In this document: piece after piece, positions 44,827 to 56,233 of the stretch
How the letters are laid out: each line of letters begins with the position of its first letter
Position numbering within the stretch: position 1 is the first letter of the stretch
Source: Hsuehochloa calcarea
Taxonomy: Eukaryota; Streptophyta; Magnoliopsida; Poales; Poaceae
Reading direction: 5' to 3'
Assembly (NCBI GenBank): GCA_036346395.1
Contig: CM070606.1
Location: 21,438,915-21,502,914 of the forward strand
Length of the DNA stretch: 64,000 bases
Program-made: the position numbers and the translations under genes
The notes under the pieces: model-generated
Told to the model about the DNA's origin: nothing
What the model saw: the letters and a program-made list of their open reading frames with translations, nothing else
Database searches by the model: none

Positions 44827-45119
44827 TGTTGATATATGTGATCTGAATTTATAATATGTACGAATCCAAACATGCCATACTAGTAGATTAGTTGCCATAC
44901 TAGCGGATTTGTTTCTTACTTGGACTATAAGTCCTTTTACTCCTTTATATACCTCTTGTAAGCCGCACGGGAAGAGTTGACGCCTCATTAAAATTCACCT
45001 GCATTTTGTAAACACTCCTTATATAGTGGTCATCGCCGGTTGGCGTCCGTGGTTTTTTTTCCTACAATGGTTTTTCACGTAAAAATTTGTGTCTCTTTTG
45101 TCTCTATTTTTTCTAATAA
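44827..45119 (+). repeat. Short LTR upstream of a primer-binding site
   Basis: TGTTGATATATGTGATC to TCTAATA, about 293 bp, is followed at 45121 by TGGTATCAGAG, an initiator-tRNA primer site. The terminal CA is degraded. TATATACC occurs near 44946. This is the 5' end of a further LTR retrotransposon whose body is lost. Confidence 0.6.
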
Positions 45120-45919
45120 GTGGTATCAGAGTACAGATTAGGGTTTGAAAGATTCGAGGAAAAAACCCAGAATCGACATCGCTGTCACGTGCAGTGCATC
45201 TTCTTCTCCCGTCGTGCATCACTCCAGAGGGCAGTGCTTCACAGCGTGCACACGTCGGCTTGGGTCCCTCGTCCAGCGAGCCTCTACGCTCGTCCGTCAT
45301 CCACTGCGTTTGCCCGTCCACGGTCAAAGCGCACGTCATCCACTCGTGCTTCCTCGGCTCATCATCCACAAACGCTTCCTTGGCGCGTCATCTATAGAAA
45401 CAGAGCAGGTGGAGCCCCCAAAACAGCACACATGCGGATGGGTCTGGGCTGTCACGTTTGCGGGTCAAAATCCCCGGTTAGAGAACACCCGGTGCAAGAT
45501 TAGACGGTGTTATGCGCAACTCAAGATAACTAGATGGGCAAGCGCGCGATGCTGCGCTCGGCTGTTTTTTTTTTTGCATTAAATGTAGTTTTAGTGATGT
45601 TTATATGCATAGTAGTGGTTAAAGGAAATCAAGTTTTTGGTATACTGAATAGGGCTGTATGTAGGCATGTAGTGAAAATCAAGTATATTATCATATATTT
45701 TGTATAGGTAGTCCTTGCTATTGGCTGGCTGGAAAAAAAGTATTGTCCAGGATTAGTAATGTTAGGTGATGCATTAATAAACAAAGTGGTGTTCTAAGTA
45801 TTAAAAGTCAAAATATGTTGGTATCTGCTGTAAAAGTTTTGTTAATTCCTGAGATAATTGAGTATCACTATTGTGCTGACAGGATAACACGAAGGACTAA
45901 ACAATGATAGCAACAATAT
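45120..45919 (+). other. Retroelement leader and unassigned sequence
   Basis: Primer site TGGTATCAGAG at 45121-45131 is followed by AGATTAGGGTTTG and a GC-rich leader to about 45560. Overlapping open frames in all three phases of this GC-rich part show no domain. 45570-45919 is AT-rich with nothing recognised. Confidence 0.45.
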
Positions 45920-46300
45920 AGCCTATTTTGAAGGATCTGGTTGCTCACGATGCCTCTCCACATCCTGAAAGATATCTAGCCTATTTTGTAATTCATTTGA
46001 TATGTCATATATATAGCTGTGCATACTGAGGTTGTTTTTCATGTGCCGGTAACAATGAGCCAATTCGATGGTGCACAACACCATTAATCCTAAAGACATA
46101 TGGACCATCACCAGTATTGATGCTTCTATCAACATCGACGCCAAGGGAGGTAAATGCAAAGACAGAATTGTATTCTCTGATAAGGCGTATGAAATGTTTA
46201 GAGCGTGGGCTACCATCAGATTGCATCAAAGTATTTAGTAATGAAAGCAACGGTCTATGGGTGGGCAAGGAAATTCGGCCTCTACGGCAGCACAAATGGT
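45920..46300 (-). pseudogene. Helitron helicase-like N-terminal fragment
   Basis: Reading leftward: RGRISLPTHRPLLSLLNTL, SDGSPRSKHFIRLIREYNSV, FAFTSLGVDVDRSINTGDGP, YVFRINGVVHHRIGSLLPAH and PQYAQLYI, then after a small frame slip in a TA run (near 46014) YDISNELQNRLDIF. This matches the helitron_like_N region that precedes the Rep endonuclease in plant Helitron RepHel proteins. Rep and helicase domains are absent. It is a short relic, perhaps left by a Helitron or carried by one. Confidence 0.88.
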
Positions 46301-46447
46301 AAGCAACCCGGTTCTGTGTGAATGCGCTTTGCGTGCGTATTCTTTCTTCATACCAGAAGACAGCAGAGCATTGAGAACAAACATAGTCTAGACCACCATA
46401 AAAAGACCGGCCTGGATACGAAGCTGTGTTTAAAACATTGTAGTTTA

Positions 46448-46600
46448 GGGCACATTTGGCATGGCTCTAACTCCAGTTGGGCGGCTCCACCGAGAACTCG
46501 GTGGGTGGCTCGAGTGGAGTTGGAGTTATCTCAGTATGGAGTGTTTGGCTAGAAGGGTACTCTCGGCTCGAATTGTGGTTTGTGCATGTGGATTGCCCAC
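46448..46600. repeat. Possible hAT-type MITE piece
   Basis: GGGCACATTTGGCATGGCTC followed by GGAGTTGGAGTTATCTC and GGAGTGTTTGGCTAGAAG resembles grass MITE sequence seen near many genes. Only one end is visible before the assembly gap, so the family is a guess. The rest of 46301-46926 shows nothing recognisable. Confidence 0.3.
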
Positions 46601-46926
46601 TTTGCCCTTGGTTGACATGAGTGGAGTTCAATGATGCGTCAAGACATATGATAACTATCGTATGTTCTCATGTATCGCTTAGCTAAACTGTATGAATCAG
46701 AGATACAAGTCCGACAAGCATGTAAATAAATTAAAGTACCAACATATATCAAGATAATCATGTCCAACCAAATTATCCAAGATACAAGTCCATAGTTTCA
46801 AAATACAATTACATTAATTCCAAGCTAAGGCGGCGGATGTAGCCAAACTATCACGAAATGAGTCCATAGTCACAAAGCTTGATTCAAGTGGATCCATCGA
46901 GAGGCATGTTGAGACACATCATATTT

Positions 46927-47026
46927 NNNNNNNNNNNNNNNNNNNNNNNNNNNNNNNNNNNNNNNNNNNNNNNNNNNNNNNNNNNNNNNNNNNNNNNNNN
47001 NNNNNNNNNNNNNNNNNNNNNNNNNN
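46927..47026. other. Assembly gap of exactly 100 N
   Basis: A run of 100 undetermined bases. A round 100 is the usual placeholder for a scaffold gap of unknown size, so distances across it cannot be trusted. The stretch 47027-47229 to its right has no recognised feature. Confidence 0.98.
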
Positions 47027-47229
47027 CCTCTAATTGAGGATCCTGTAAACTTCCTAACTGGTTCTTGCTCGACTATATATGAAAAGCCCAGAACACCCTC
47101 AAATTTCAACACTGAGCCTAGAATGCCACCACACCTACTCTTTAAACTAATAATTATCGACACACTATAAAATTGCAGCAAGGAAAACAACAATAAACAT
47201 AACCATGGATCACAAACGAACATGCATAA

Positions 47230-49481
47230 TTAAGGATCAAATGATAGTCAATAAGCAAGAGGAATATAACCCAGAATAGTCCAAAATAGCATCAACCAAT
47301 GAATCCAAATTAATAAAGCAAATAGTCTAGTCCAAATGATGCCCTACATTTTATTCAACCTCTAACATGTCCAAGTATAAACCAATATTGAATGAAAAGA
47401 TTATTATGGCGAATGATCATGTGTTCCATGTGCTCTACTCGCTCGCCATTTGCATCCTCAAGATCACCTAAAGACAACAATAGAGCAAGGGTGAGTCCAC
47501 GACTCAAAGAAACACATCGATATACAACGATAATAATAAATCAACAAAGAATCAATAACTTCATTATCATCACAGCACTTTCATTAATATTCTCACCATT
47601 AATCTCATTTATGAATGCAACTCTATTCTACATGTCCACATGCACTTCTTTTCACAGATATGCAGATAGCATGAGTGAATGTCACGACAACATTCACTCT
47701 CAAGCCCGCTCCTCCTTAAGGATCGGGACCTCCTCCACTCCCGTGGAGTTGTGATCAATCATGATCACCTTCTCTTATGCAAAGATGCTTATGAATGCAA
47801 ACATGCAAACTCCATCATAAACATCATATCCAACTTTTCATCATGCTTGTCAACAAAGATATAAACATACCAATTCATTGTTTGCAAGTAAACCAAATAA
47901 AAGCACAACAATAATGGTAATAGAAGATAAAGAAAACAGTGATCGATCATTGATCGCTGTCTACCATGCACTTGCCTTTACTAGTTGCGACGCACGATTT
48001 GGCTAGAAGATGGCAACAAGCACGACGCCTCTCCTATATTAAATACACAAACTTCAATACAAGCTACAGCAACAAGAATAGCAATCAATCGACAACGCTC
48101 CTATACGTCCCCAAATATACCACGATACGCCGGTACCGAATAGTTACCCATAGCTGTCCGGTTACTAAAAAGAGCGTAACTTTTGACTCGAAAGTCCGAT
48201 CACCACAAACCACCCCATTCTGGATTCTTTACAAAATTATCCACATTTTCTTAGATTACAAAGACTTCTAATTAAATCATCTAACCCTCCGTATTTAGCC
48301 CAGAAAGCCGGTCTGTCCGCTTCGGAACAGCAGGTCTTCCTAATTTCATAACTTTTGTTTTATTCAACCAAAATTCGCGTTCTCAGATTCTACAGAACCA
48401 TTGGACAATTAGCTACAACTTTCATGTAGATCAAAAACTCTAATTATGCTATTTACTATTTTTAATAACTGATCTACCAAAACAGCGCCGAAAGGCGACA
48501 ACCGTAAAAACAGCGGTCTTCCGGAAATCATAACTCGAATTATACTTGTCCGATTGACAAGCTTAAATATGCTATAGAAAGATATCGAAATTATCTACAA
48601 TTAACTAGTAGATGAGATTTCCAAAATTTGCCATTAAGATACCCGAATGAATCGTACAACCGAACAGCAGGCTAACGGATCTATTAATCGACCTCTCTAT
48701 TAGAAAAATTAAACCTCTCTAATTAATCTCAATTATAATCTCTAATTGCTGCATGCAAATCACATTAATTAATCAACTACTAATGCAGCACTAATCGTTG
48801 ATTGATAGTACTAACAACCGCAAGAGAACAAATCAACAAGACCTGATGACGTGCGGCGTTAGCAGTACGCCAGATCGGCGACCTTTTGATGCGCCGGCAA
48901 GAAGACAAAGATCACAACAAGACAAAGAATCAATGGATCGGTCGGCGGCGGCAGCGCGCGCGCAGCGAGCTTTGGCTTCCACGCTGTCATTGGCGCAGCA
49001 AAGACACTCAGAAGAGTACACTACAAGAAGAGACAAAGAATACACGCCAATGGCAGCTAAGTAAAAGAAAGCGCCAGAGGAAAAGCAAGAAGCGCGTGTA
49101 GCGCCTCGCTCGGCAGACAAAGCCGCAGTCAGTCGTCGGCTTCGCAACCACAGCAGTTCGGCCATCGGGTCAGCAGCAAGAAGAAAGACAAAGAGATCGG
49201 CAGATCGCAAAGAAGATGCGCAGGAGCGGCAATGCACAGAGAGAAAGGCTGGCCGGCGGCTGGCTTGGAAAAAAGGAAAAAAAGGCTAGGGTTTCTAGAG
49301 AACCCAAAAAACTATTTATATGGCTCTAAAAAAAATCCTGAAATATTCTGTTTTTTCACAAATTCCTTTTATTTAATTACGCGCAAGCCCTTAAGACGAT
49401 TTTATGTATGCAATTCGATTAATTACGCTCCGACCCTTAAGACGCTTTTATTAATACTAATATTATTTTCAGAGTATTACA
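47230..49481 (-). repeat. Gypsy-type long LTR (left end uncertain)
   Basis: The right end AGAGTATTACA at 49481 matches the terminus style of 30522-32918, and the GCAAGGGTGAGTC block near 47488 matches that LTR near 30867. Read on the minus strand it has TATA box TATAAATAG (49312-49320) followed by a leader with AAACCCTAGCC. The GC-rich stretch 48830-49240 has overlapping frames on both strands but no domain. The left end is not seen and may lie in or beyond the gap, so solo or full-length status is unknown. Confidence 0.6.
49312..49320 (-). promoter_or_regulatory. Predicted TATA box of the Gypsy-type LTR
   Basis: The plus strand reads CTATTTATA, which is TATAAATAG on the minus strand, upstream of AAACCCTAGCC. 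It orients the LTR and, by homology, those at 30522 and 57978. Confidence 0.6.
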
Positions 49482-49540
49482 AAGCCATCCCGGCCTAATG
49501 GCGTGTGCGGTGATTGTGCCCTATACTTTCCTTTCTACAG

Positions 49541-52500
49541 GAATTAGTTAATCAGACGGGCTTTCACGGATTAGTTAGTTTAAAATTGACAAAATTCAAC
49601 CGACAATTTGGTGCGTGGCTTCTAAGCAAATTTGATCCTACATCCGGAGTATTGTGTGCTGGTATAAGATTGGAGCTCAAGTTGACTTGCGAGGATATCA
49701 ACTGTGTAATCGGTATCCCTTGCAAAGGCAAGCTTGTACTATCTGCAAACCAAAAAGAGGTGTCAGCTAAAAGATTACATGTGCTACATTTTTGAAAAGT
49801 CATCCTGGAATGATCTAACTATCCCTGTTCTTGAGCGCATACTGACGAGAGGGTCTAATGGACCTTTGGACATCAATGAAATTATTAAATTCAAGACTGC
49901 CTTCATAATTTACGTTGTCACAAAATTCTTAGCACTGTAGTCATATAACAATTACATATCAACACGGCACGTAAAGGCTGTGGTTGATATTGAAAATGTT
50001 CATAACTACAACTGTGTCGACTTCATTGCGGAAGAACTGAAAAATGCAGCTGTTGTTTTGCCAAGCAAAATTGAGCATCGAAAGAATCCAGGGTATATCA
50101 ATGGATGCATCTTCTTACTTCATGTATGATTTTGTACAAATTCTAACAAATCATTGATATTATCCGATTTGTTAATCCTTTGCTCATACCTTTGCAGTTC
50201 ATTAAGGAAATGCAAACTCTAATTATAAGATTTTTTTTCCAGATATTTTACATAGACAATCTTGATCTTGGGAAGGACATTGCTGATCACAACAGCTTTA
50301 ACCGTATTGGGGCATATGATGATAAGAAGTTAGCAGACTACATCGAGAGAGACATTGTTATGAAAAATCGAACACAATTCCCTGCATACGGAAAGCTTAA
50401 GGTATCATACTACTTCAGTCTATCATTTGTCTGTTAATGATTGAGAGAGAAGCTTACTTGTTACTACAAAATTTGCACTGCTTTGTTATTTGTCTGTTTA
50501 GGATTGATGCAAATACTATGTGAACACAGGAAGTATTTCATACATATGTGGACATTGAACCCCCAAACTTTGATCTCGGCATTACTCAAACTCATTTCTT
50601 ACTTGTTGCTTCTGTCCGGATTTTTCAGACGCGTTGATCCTGTAATAAACTCTCACTTAATGGGTTGGAATACCATTTAAAAGAAGAAAAAAAAAAGAAA
50701 CACTCTGTGTTGGTGCCTTTGGTCCGCTGTATGGCATAACAAAATTTGGTCCTTTGATGTCATAATCTAGATTGCAAATCATGGGGCTTTTGGTCAGTTT
50801 CAAAGTATAGGAAGGATTTATAGAGTTGCCTAAACTAACCAAATCACAGACAGCAGTCTATGACACGTTTTTCAAATGCTCCTTCCATGCATGCATTTGA
50901 GAAGTATTTAATCATGGTCCTTTTTTTCGAATAATCATGGTCCTTTGGAGGAACTCTACTGCTAATTTACGTCTATGAGTTATGGTGGATCTTCATTTCA
51001 TTGTAGTAACAAAAATTACCTTGATTTGTTTACCAATTAATGTTTAAGGTATCATACTACTTCAATCTGTAATTTCTCTTTCTAATACTTCTTTTACATA
51101 TTGTTTGAAACTATGCAATTCATAATCATGTTTTTACTGATACAGCTTCGTGATCCTAGCAATGTATGCTATCAATATTGTACAATTCCACCGACAAATG
51201 AGGTACGCAACAATGTAATCTATAATTTAAATATAAGGACAGTGACGGCTATTATACAAAATATAATAACCAATGATTGTTATTCAAAGAGCAACCAGAA
51301 TGGTAGTATCTATTTTTGGATTGGCTGTCTCCTGTACTGTTAAGTATTAACTTAAGCATTTTATCCTGTGTCTATTTAGTTAAACTTCTGTTTTACATAG
51401 ATAGCCAATAGTCCATAGGTTTTCTGGTGTATTAATGACCTGCTTCACCTGTATGATCTAAAGCATATGTAGCTAGTCGATATAATATATCAGAGCAGGT
51501 ACACTGAATGTTGTGAACAATTTAGCTACACAGTTAACCTTCCCTCAATATGTCAATAAATGATTTATTAGTTGTTACTACAAAATTTGCACTGCTTTGT
51601 CATTTGTCTGTTAAGGATTGATGCAAATACTATGTTGACACAGGGAGTATTTCATACATAGGTGGACATTGAACCCCCAAGCTTTGATCTCGGCATCACT
51701 CAAACTTCTAGGGGAAATGACATAGGTGTATACAGCTTAGAAAATCAAGTTGTATCCAACTTGGCAGAAGAATTCGACAATGCAGCCCAGGCCAATGCAA
51801 AATTAACTAGTTCGGCATATCTTCAATTAGACAATGACCATCCGGGTGAACCATGTAAGTTTTTTACGTAATTTAAAATATGTACTAATGTCGCTCGAAC
51901 TGCATACTCCGATGCAAATAATAATAATTTTTCAAAACCAACAAGCAGCACCACCTATGCCTCCCGAAGAGAAATACCGTGATTATGTAGTGCCAAACGC
52001 TCCTGAATCACAACAAGGAATGCCTTGTGCAGGTAAATATCAGGCTTAATACTTATTAACAAATTTTCATATCCCCACACTCTGCCATGAGGTAGGTGAG
52101 TGGAATCAGGATTGTGCTACGTGAAGAGTATGCATGCACAAAATACCCTCCTAACGCCAAGAGGAGGATCACGGAGAACCTTCGGATAGTCTTCTAGATA
52201 GACCAAAAAGGGTAGCAAGATTGTTAAGTCACCTTTTCTAAGCAAACAATATTCTGTTATGAGATATGACTTAAAAGGCAGTAGAAGATATGTATGACTA
52301 CACAATTCCAAAGAACGACGAAGATTCCCTCCAGTAAGTGTTTTACACCAAATATTTCATGTGACTAATACTACATTTTTTCCTCAGCAAAATTTGGGTT
52401 CATATCTCAAACCCAATTTCCATGACATTAAACTTGCAACAAATACAACACACACTCAGGTTTGATGTCGAAATGGATGATGAAACATTCGATGTTGTTG

Positions 52501-53440
52501 TACAAGCGTTTTTTGAGGATGAGCTACATAGGTTCGGGGGAACTAATTTTGTCGGATGGAGACATTTTCTAAACCAGGATTTTGCTATAAGTTAAATATG
52601 ATGCTACCTTTCAGATAGCTTCCCTTTAATTATGTTCTGATACTACCCACAATCACAGATGTTCACAGCTACTGGTGAGGGACTTTGGAACCCAGAAGAT
52701 CATCTCCACACCTTGTGATGCCACTCTAATACCATATGATGTGCACAATTGTCGGCTGGTATGTTCATGCAATAAACACATCATTACATCATTGAAAATA
52801 CAATATGATAACAACCAATCTTTGTTGTAGATCTTTATTCCTGTTCACCAACCAGAGCACTATGCACTTTATACATTTGATATGCACGACAAGAAGGTTA
52901 GTATACTGCACCCCGTGCGGGATACCACCACAGAAGGTAAAGATCTTGCAGATAGACATACTAAAACTAAGGATGACATCTCCAAAGCGCTTCATCAGTG
53001 CTTGAAGCTTTGTTTCCCTAAATGGGACGAGGACATCTCAATTTGGCCTATGGATTTCCCGTCTAACATCCCTACTCAAGATAACAAGTAATGAAATAAA
53101 AGACGTTATTTATTGTTGATCCTTCATACCCCGATTTTTTAAATTAGTTTACTTGCTAGATTGGACCGTTCATTTCATGTACTAAACTACATGAGGAATT
53201 GGGATGGCTCTCACCTCGTGAATGCGGTTTCCAATGCGAGTATCTGAATTTTCACAAACTATAGCAATTGAACGTAGTACCTACAACTCTTACACATTAA
53301 CTAACAAACATCATTGTATGTCTCAGGATCCGCGCGAACTACAAAAAGGATTTCTGCATAATCTGTTGTTGTTCAACAAAAATGAAGCTATTCTACCAGA
53401 TTACATCATTCAATGCCTGAAAGCGTCCAGCCGGAAATGA
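49541..53440 (+). pseudogene. Ulp1-like (C48) protease family gene, degenerate
   Basis: Grass genomes hold many multi-exon genes with a plant-specific N-terminal region and a C-terminal Ulp1/SENP-type cysteine protease, often carried by Mutator-like elements. Visible exons: 49541-~50130 (FHGLVSLKLTKFNRQFGAWL, VIGIPCKGKL, a frame slip near 49750, KFKTAFIIYVVTKFLAL then TAG at about 49938-49940, EELKNAA, GCIFLLH), 50243-50401 (YIDNLDLGKDIADHNSFNRI), 51146-51199, 51660-51856 (VDIEPPSFDLGITQTS), ~51947-52030, ~52462-52590 (DDETFDVVVQAFFEDELHRF), ~52660-52757, 52831-53092 (FIPVHQPEHYALYTFDMHDK), ~53161-53226 and 53327-53440 (ELQKGFLHNLLLFNKNEAIL). In the protease part the His is kept, ILHP stands where ILDP is usual, and DRSFHVLNYM stands where DCG-type sequence is usual, so Asp and Cys seem lost. 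Exon edges show AG/GT signals in most cases. I infer it is not an active protease. Confidence 0.75.
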
Positions 53441-53539
53441 GATCAACATGATACTTTAAAGAGTTTGGTCTATTCTAGAAGAAAAAAACGAACCACCTCG
53501 GGTATCCTTAGTCAATGGATTTTGCATTGGCATGGACCA

Positions 53540-53808
53540 GTGAAAAAAATTTCACCAAAATTTCGGCGGTTACCGGTGATCATCGGTAAAATTCAAACCA
53601 TCCTCGAAAATTTTAGTTTTGGTGAAATTTGTCCAAAAAATTGAATTTGCTTGAATTTTGTTCGAATATGATTTTTTTAAAATTTAAAATCCAAAAATTT
53701 GAGTTTTTTTTTGAAAATTTCGGCCGAAATTTGACTAAAATTTTCGGTTACCGGCGGTAACAGGAGTTATCGCTACCCTCCGATTTTTTCAACCGGTAGC
53801 CTCATCCC
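53540..53808. mobile_element. Unclassified 269-bp insertion flanked by 12-bp direct repeats
   Basis: TGGCATGGACCA occurs at 53528-53539 and again at 53809-53820, flanking an AT-rich block with AAATTTCGG, GGTTACCGG and its complement. It is inserted downstream of the Ulp1-like gene. A 12-bp duplication is longer than usual for MITEs or LTR elements and would suit target-primed retroposition, but I see no tRNA-like promoter boxes or tail. Confidence 0.5.
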
Positions 53809-53911
53809 TGGCATGGACCAATTGAAATAATTTTTTATCATAATTTCAAATGAATACATACTACCATTGTGTTCATGTCATTGAACTGATATGAGTTTTA
53901 TTACTACAATT

Positions 53912-54199
53912 TCACAAGTGTACATTCAAAAAGGATATTTCACCTATCTGAAAGTACCATTGTGTTGCTGTCAATGACCTGATGTTTTGCGGTGTCAAAG
54001 ATGTTGTGATATTTGCCTCCAGTAAGGAGAAACGAAGAGGAAGAAAATTTGCTTGTGTGAGGAGCTCAGTTATCCCCTTGTCTGTCACCGGGATGTTGCT
54101 TAGGACACCAATAACTACAGCATTCCCATTTCTAGATGTAGGTACAGAAATAATCTTTACCCAAATGTCAAGATGGGTCGAGCTTAACTGTTCGGTCAA
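53912..54199 (-). CDS. Unrecognised open frame
   Basis: This is a 95-residue minus-strand frame (TEQLSSTHLDIWVKIISVP, VLSNIPVTDKGITELLTQAN, LPLRFSLLEANITTSL). The composition is protein-like, with no internal repeats, and it lies between a small insertion and a Gypsy pol tail. I recognise no family. It could be a captured exon or chance. Confidence 0.25.
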   Translation of the reverse strand: MTEQLSSTHLDIWVKIISVPTSRNGNAVVIGVLSNIPVTDKGITELLTQANFLPLRFSLLEANITTSLTPQNIRSLTATQWYFQIGEISFLNVHL

Positions 54200-54318
54200 T
54201 TATTTGAGATGATTGTTTTGATAGATTGAACATTAAATTCAAAGCAGTAATTTTGATATTAACATTTTTTCTGTCAGGAATAGCATGAGGAGTTGATAAG
54301 GACATCACTTTTACTGAT

Positions 54319-54590
54319 ATGAACACTTCTCTTGTTGCTGCCATGAGTGATGTGCAAGGTCTAATTACTCGTGCACATGCTTATCAACTCAATTATCAGG
54401 TAAATTTGTTTCTAGGGCTGATTGTATTATTTAAGAACTCTATGATGCTGCCTAATAGAGATGATTTGCTTGTGCTTAGGAATCTAGGAATAGACAGCAA
54501 GGAGTTGATGTGCATCAAGGAAGGAGAAGGCAACAATGGCAACAATTCCAACGAGGACTTCAGGACTTTAAAGCCACCCTAAAGGAGATG
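54319..54590 (+). pseudogene. C-terminal tail of a Gypsy polyprotein
   Basis: GLITRAHAYQLNYQVNLFLG followed by MMLPNRDDLLVLRNLGID resembles the GPITRARAKQLN and LLLRNxG ending found at the C terminus of many grass Gypsy polyproteins, after integrase. The rest of pol is not upstream. It ends in a purine-rich AAAGGAGATGAAGAA before the LTR at 54598. The piece is short, so family-level certainty is moderate. Confidence 0.6.
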
Positions 54591-54597
54591 AAGAATT

Positions 54598-55181
54598 TGT
54601 GGCCCCGAACTTAAAGAGTTTTGACCACCCTCTACTTGGTGCTGCGCCACCTTTCTTTAACCAACAAGGCTTGTATCTAAATCCCCTTAAGGGTTAGTTT
54701 GCATCAAACTTTGTAATAGGCCTATTTGGCCTATGTAGCCCATATAGCCTGTCACCTAGGGTTTGGGGTACTATTCACATAGCACTATTCATATGTGAAC
54801 AGTGCCACCGCCCCTCCCTCTTCCTCCTTTACATAGTGGCCGCCATCCCTTAGTTTTGGTGGGTTTTCTTTTTAGATTATTCTACATAGCAGTTTCGCTG
54901 CTCGTCGGTTTGAGGAACCCCAACTTTATGAGCTTCATCATTATTCGCAATACAATATCAGATTGCATCTTCTACTTTCTTGCTTGTGTTCTCGATTCGC
55001 ATGCAGGAGATAGCCTTCTTGGCGAGGTCAACCGCGTTCAGCACGGTTGATAACCATCGGAGCAGTGGTGTAGTGATTGCGAGGGGTTCGATCCATTTTG
55101 GTCGGAGCTTTTGGATCATCAACGTCATGATCTCCACAATCAATATATCACTACCTTTCGAAAGATCAGGCCACAACCACA
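54598..55181 (+). repeat. LTR between a Gypsy pol tail and a Gypsy gag
   Basis: It begins TGTGGCCCCG after a polypurine-like tract and ends CCACA before the primer site; length is 584 bp. A pol C-terminus lies on one side and leader plus gag on the other, so the single LTR acts as the 3' LTR of one element and the 5' LTR of another, as at 19473-21246. Confidence 0.7.
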
Positions 55182-55186
55182 TTAGG

Positions 55187-55198
55187 TGGTATCAGAGC
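55187..55198 (+). other. Gypsy primer-binding site
   Basis: TGGTATCAGAGC, initiator-tRNA-Met type, five bases after the LTR. 55199-56233 is leader sequence with pyrimidine-rich and GAAA-rich patches and no recognised gene. Confidence 0.88.
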
Positions 55199-56233
55199 AA
55201 AGGTTGTCCGTTAGGTAATCATAATTCTTCACCTTTTAGATTAGTTGTTGTTCATCATCCTAAAAACTCCAGAAAATTAGCCACACAAAAATAATTTGTT
55301 CGTTGTGTTCTTCCGCTGTTCCATCACCCTTTGTGCCTTTGCAATTTCTGTTCTTGGATTCGCGTTGTTGAATTTGTGTCCTTTGTCTAAGTCGTGTTGC
55401 TGGTCTAGAGTCATGTTCTTGGTCTCTAGTCGTCACCCTCCGCTACCATGCCAACCAAATCGCCCCACCAATTATCCACGCTCGCCACCAATTTCCTCGC
55501 CACAACCACAAGCACGGTGCTCCAAAGATCTTGTCACGCAAAGACTCCATCACCTTACGCCATCAGACTCGCACTGCTAGATGTACCCAAAGTCCCCGAC
55601 GCAAAGAAACCCTAATCAAGATTGCTTTCAGTTTGTGACAGAGAGAAAAAAAGAAAAGGAAAAGAAAAGAAAAAAAGGAGCAACACGATAAAAAAATCAA
55701 AGTTTAATTACCTTTATACCCCTGCCTTCTACAAAAAGTTTGTGACCCATATACCTCCCTAGACTCGGAAGAGGATTTTGAAGAGTTTTGAGTCAAAGTC
55801 ACATTCGCAAAAAAAGAAGCAAAAAGAGAGAAAGAAGCAATCAGGTTTGCTTGCATCCTTTGAATCATTTGTGTTTGGTCCCTGATATCAGTTGGTGTTG
55901 TGCTAGGGCTACGGACACTTTTAGACCAGCAACCGTGATAAGTACTTTGGACCCTTATTCAGCTTTGCTAACCGGTTACGATTTTTGCTAATCCTTGCTA
56001 CATATTTTGCCTTCTGAACTCCACCTACTCTTGATTAGAACAGGTCACCCCTTGCAATCGTACCTACGCTCGACACGGTATCACTAACCAGCCACTGGTT
56101 GTACCACCTGTTGCATTGGTAAGAACACTTGTAAGAGTGTGGTAAGACGCTTGAGAGTGTGTGATTCCACCTTCCATCACCTAGTAGTCGATAGGGATAA
56201 TACCTTTGTGTTGTCTTTTATTTTCTACTAACT

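Noticed and set aside
45120..45582. Three overlapping frames of 67-145 residues
   Set aside because: They lie in the GC-rich leader after a primer-binding site; all three phases are open, and none matches a gag domain.
48798..49237. Overlapping frames of 88 and 134 residues on opposite strands
   Set aside because: GC-rich low-complexity sequence inside a Gypsy-type LTR, with no domain, and it lies in the transcribed leader of the LTR.
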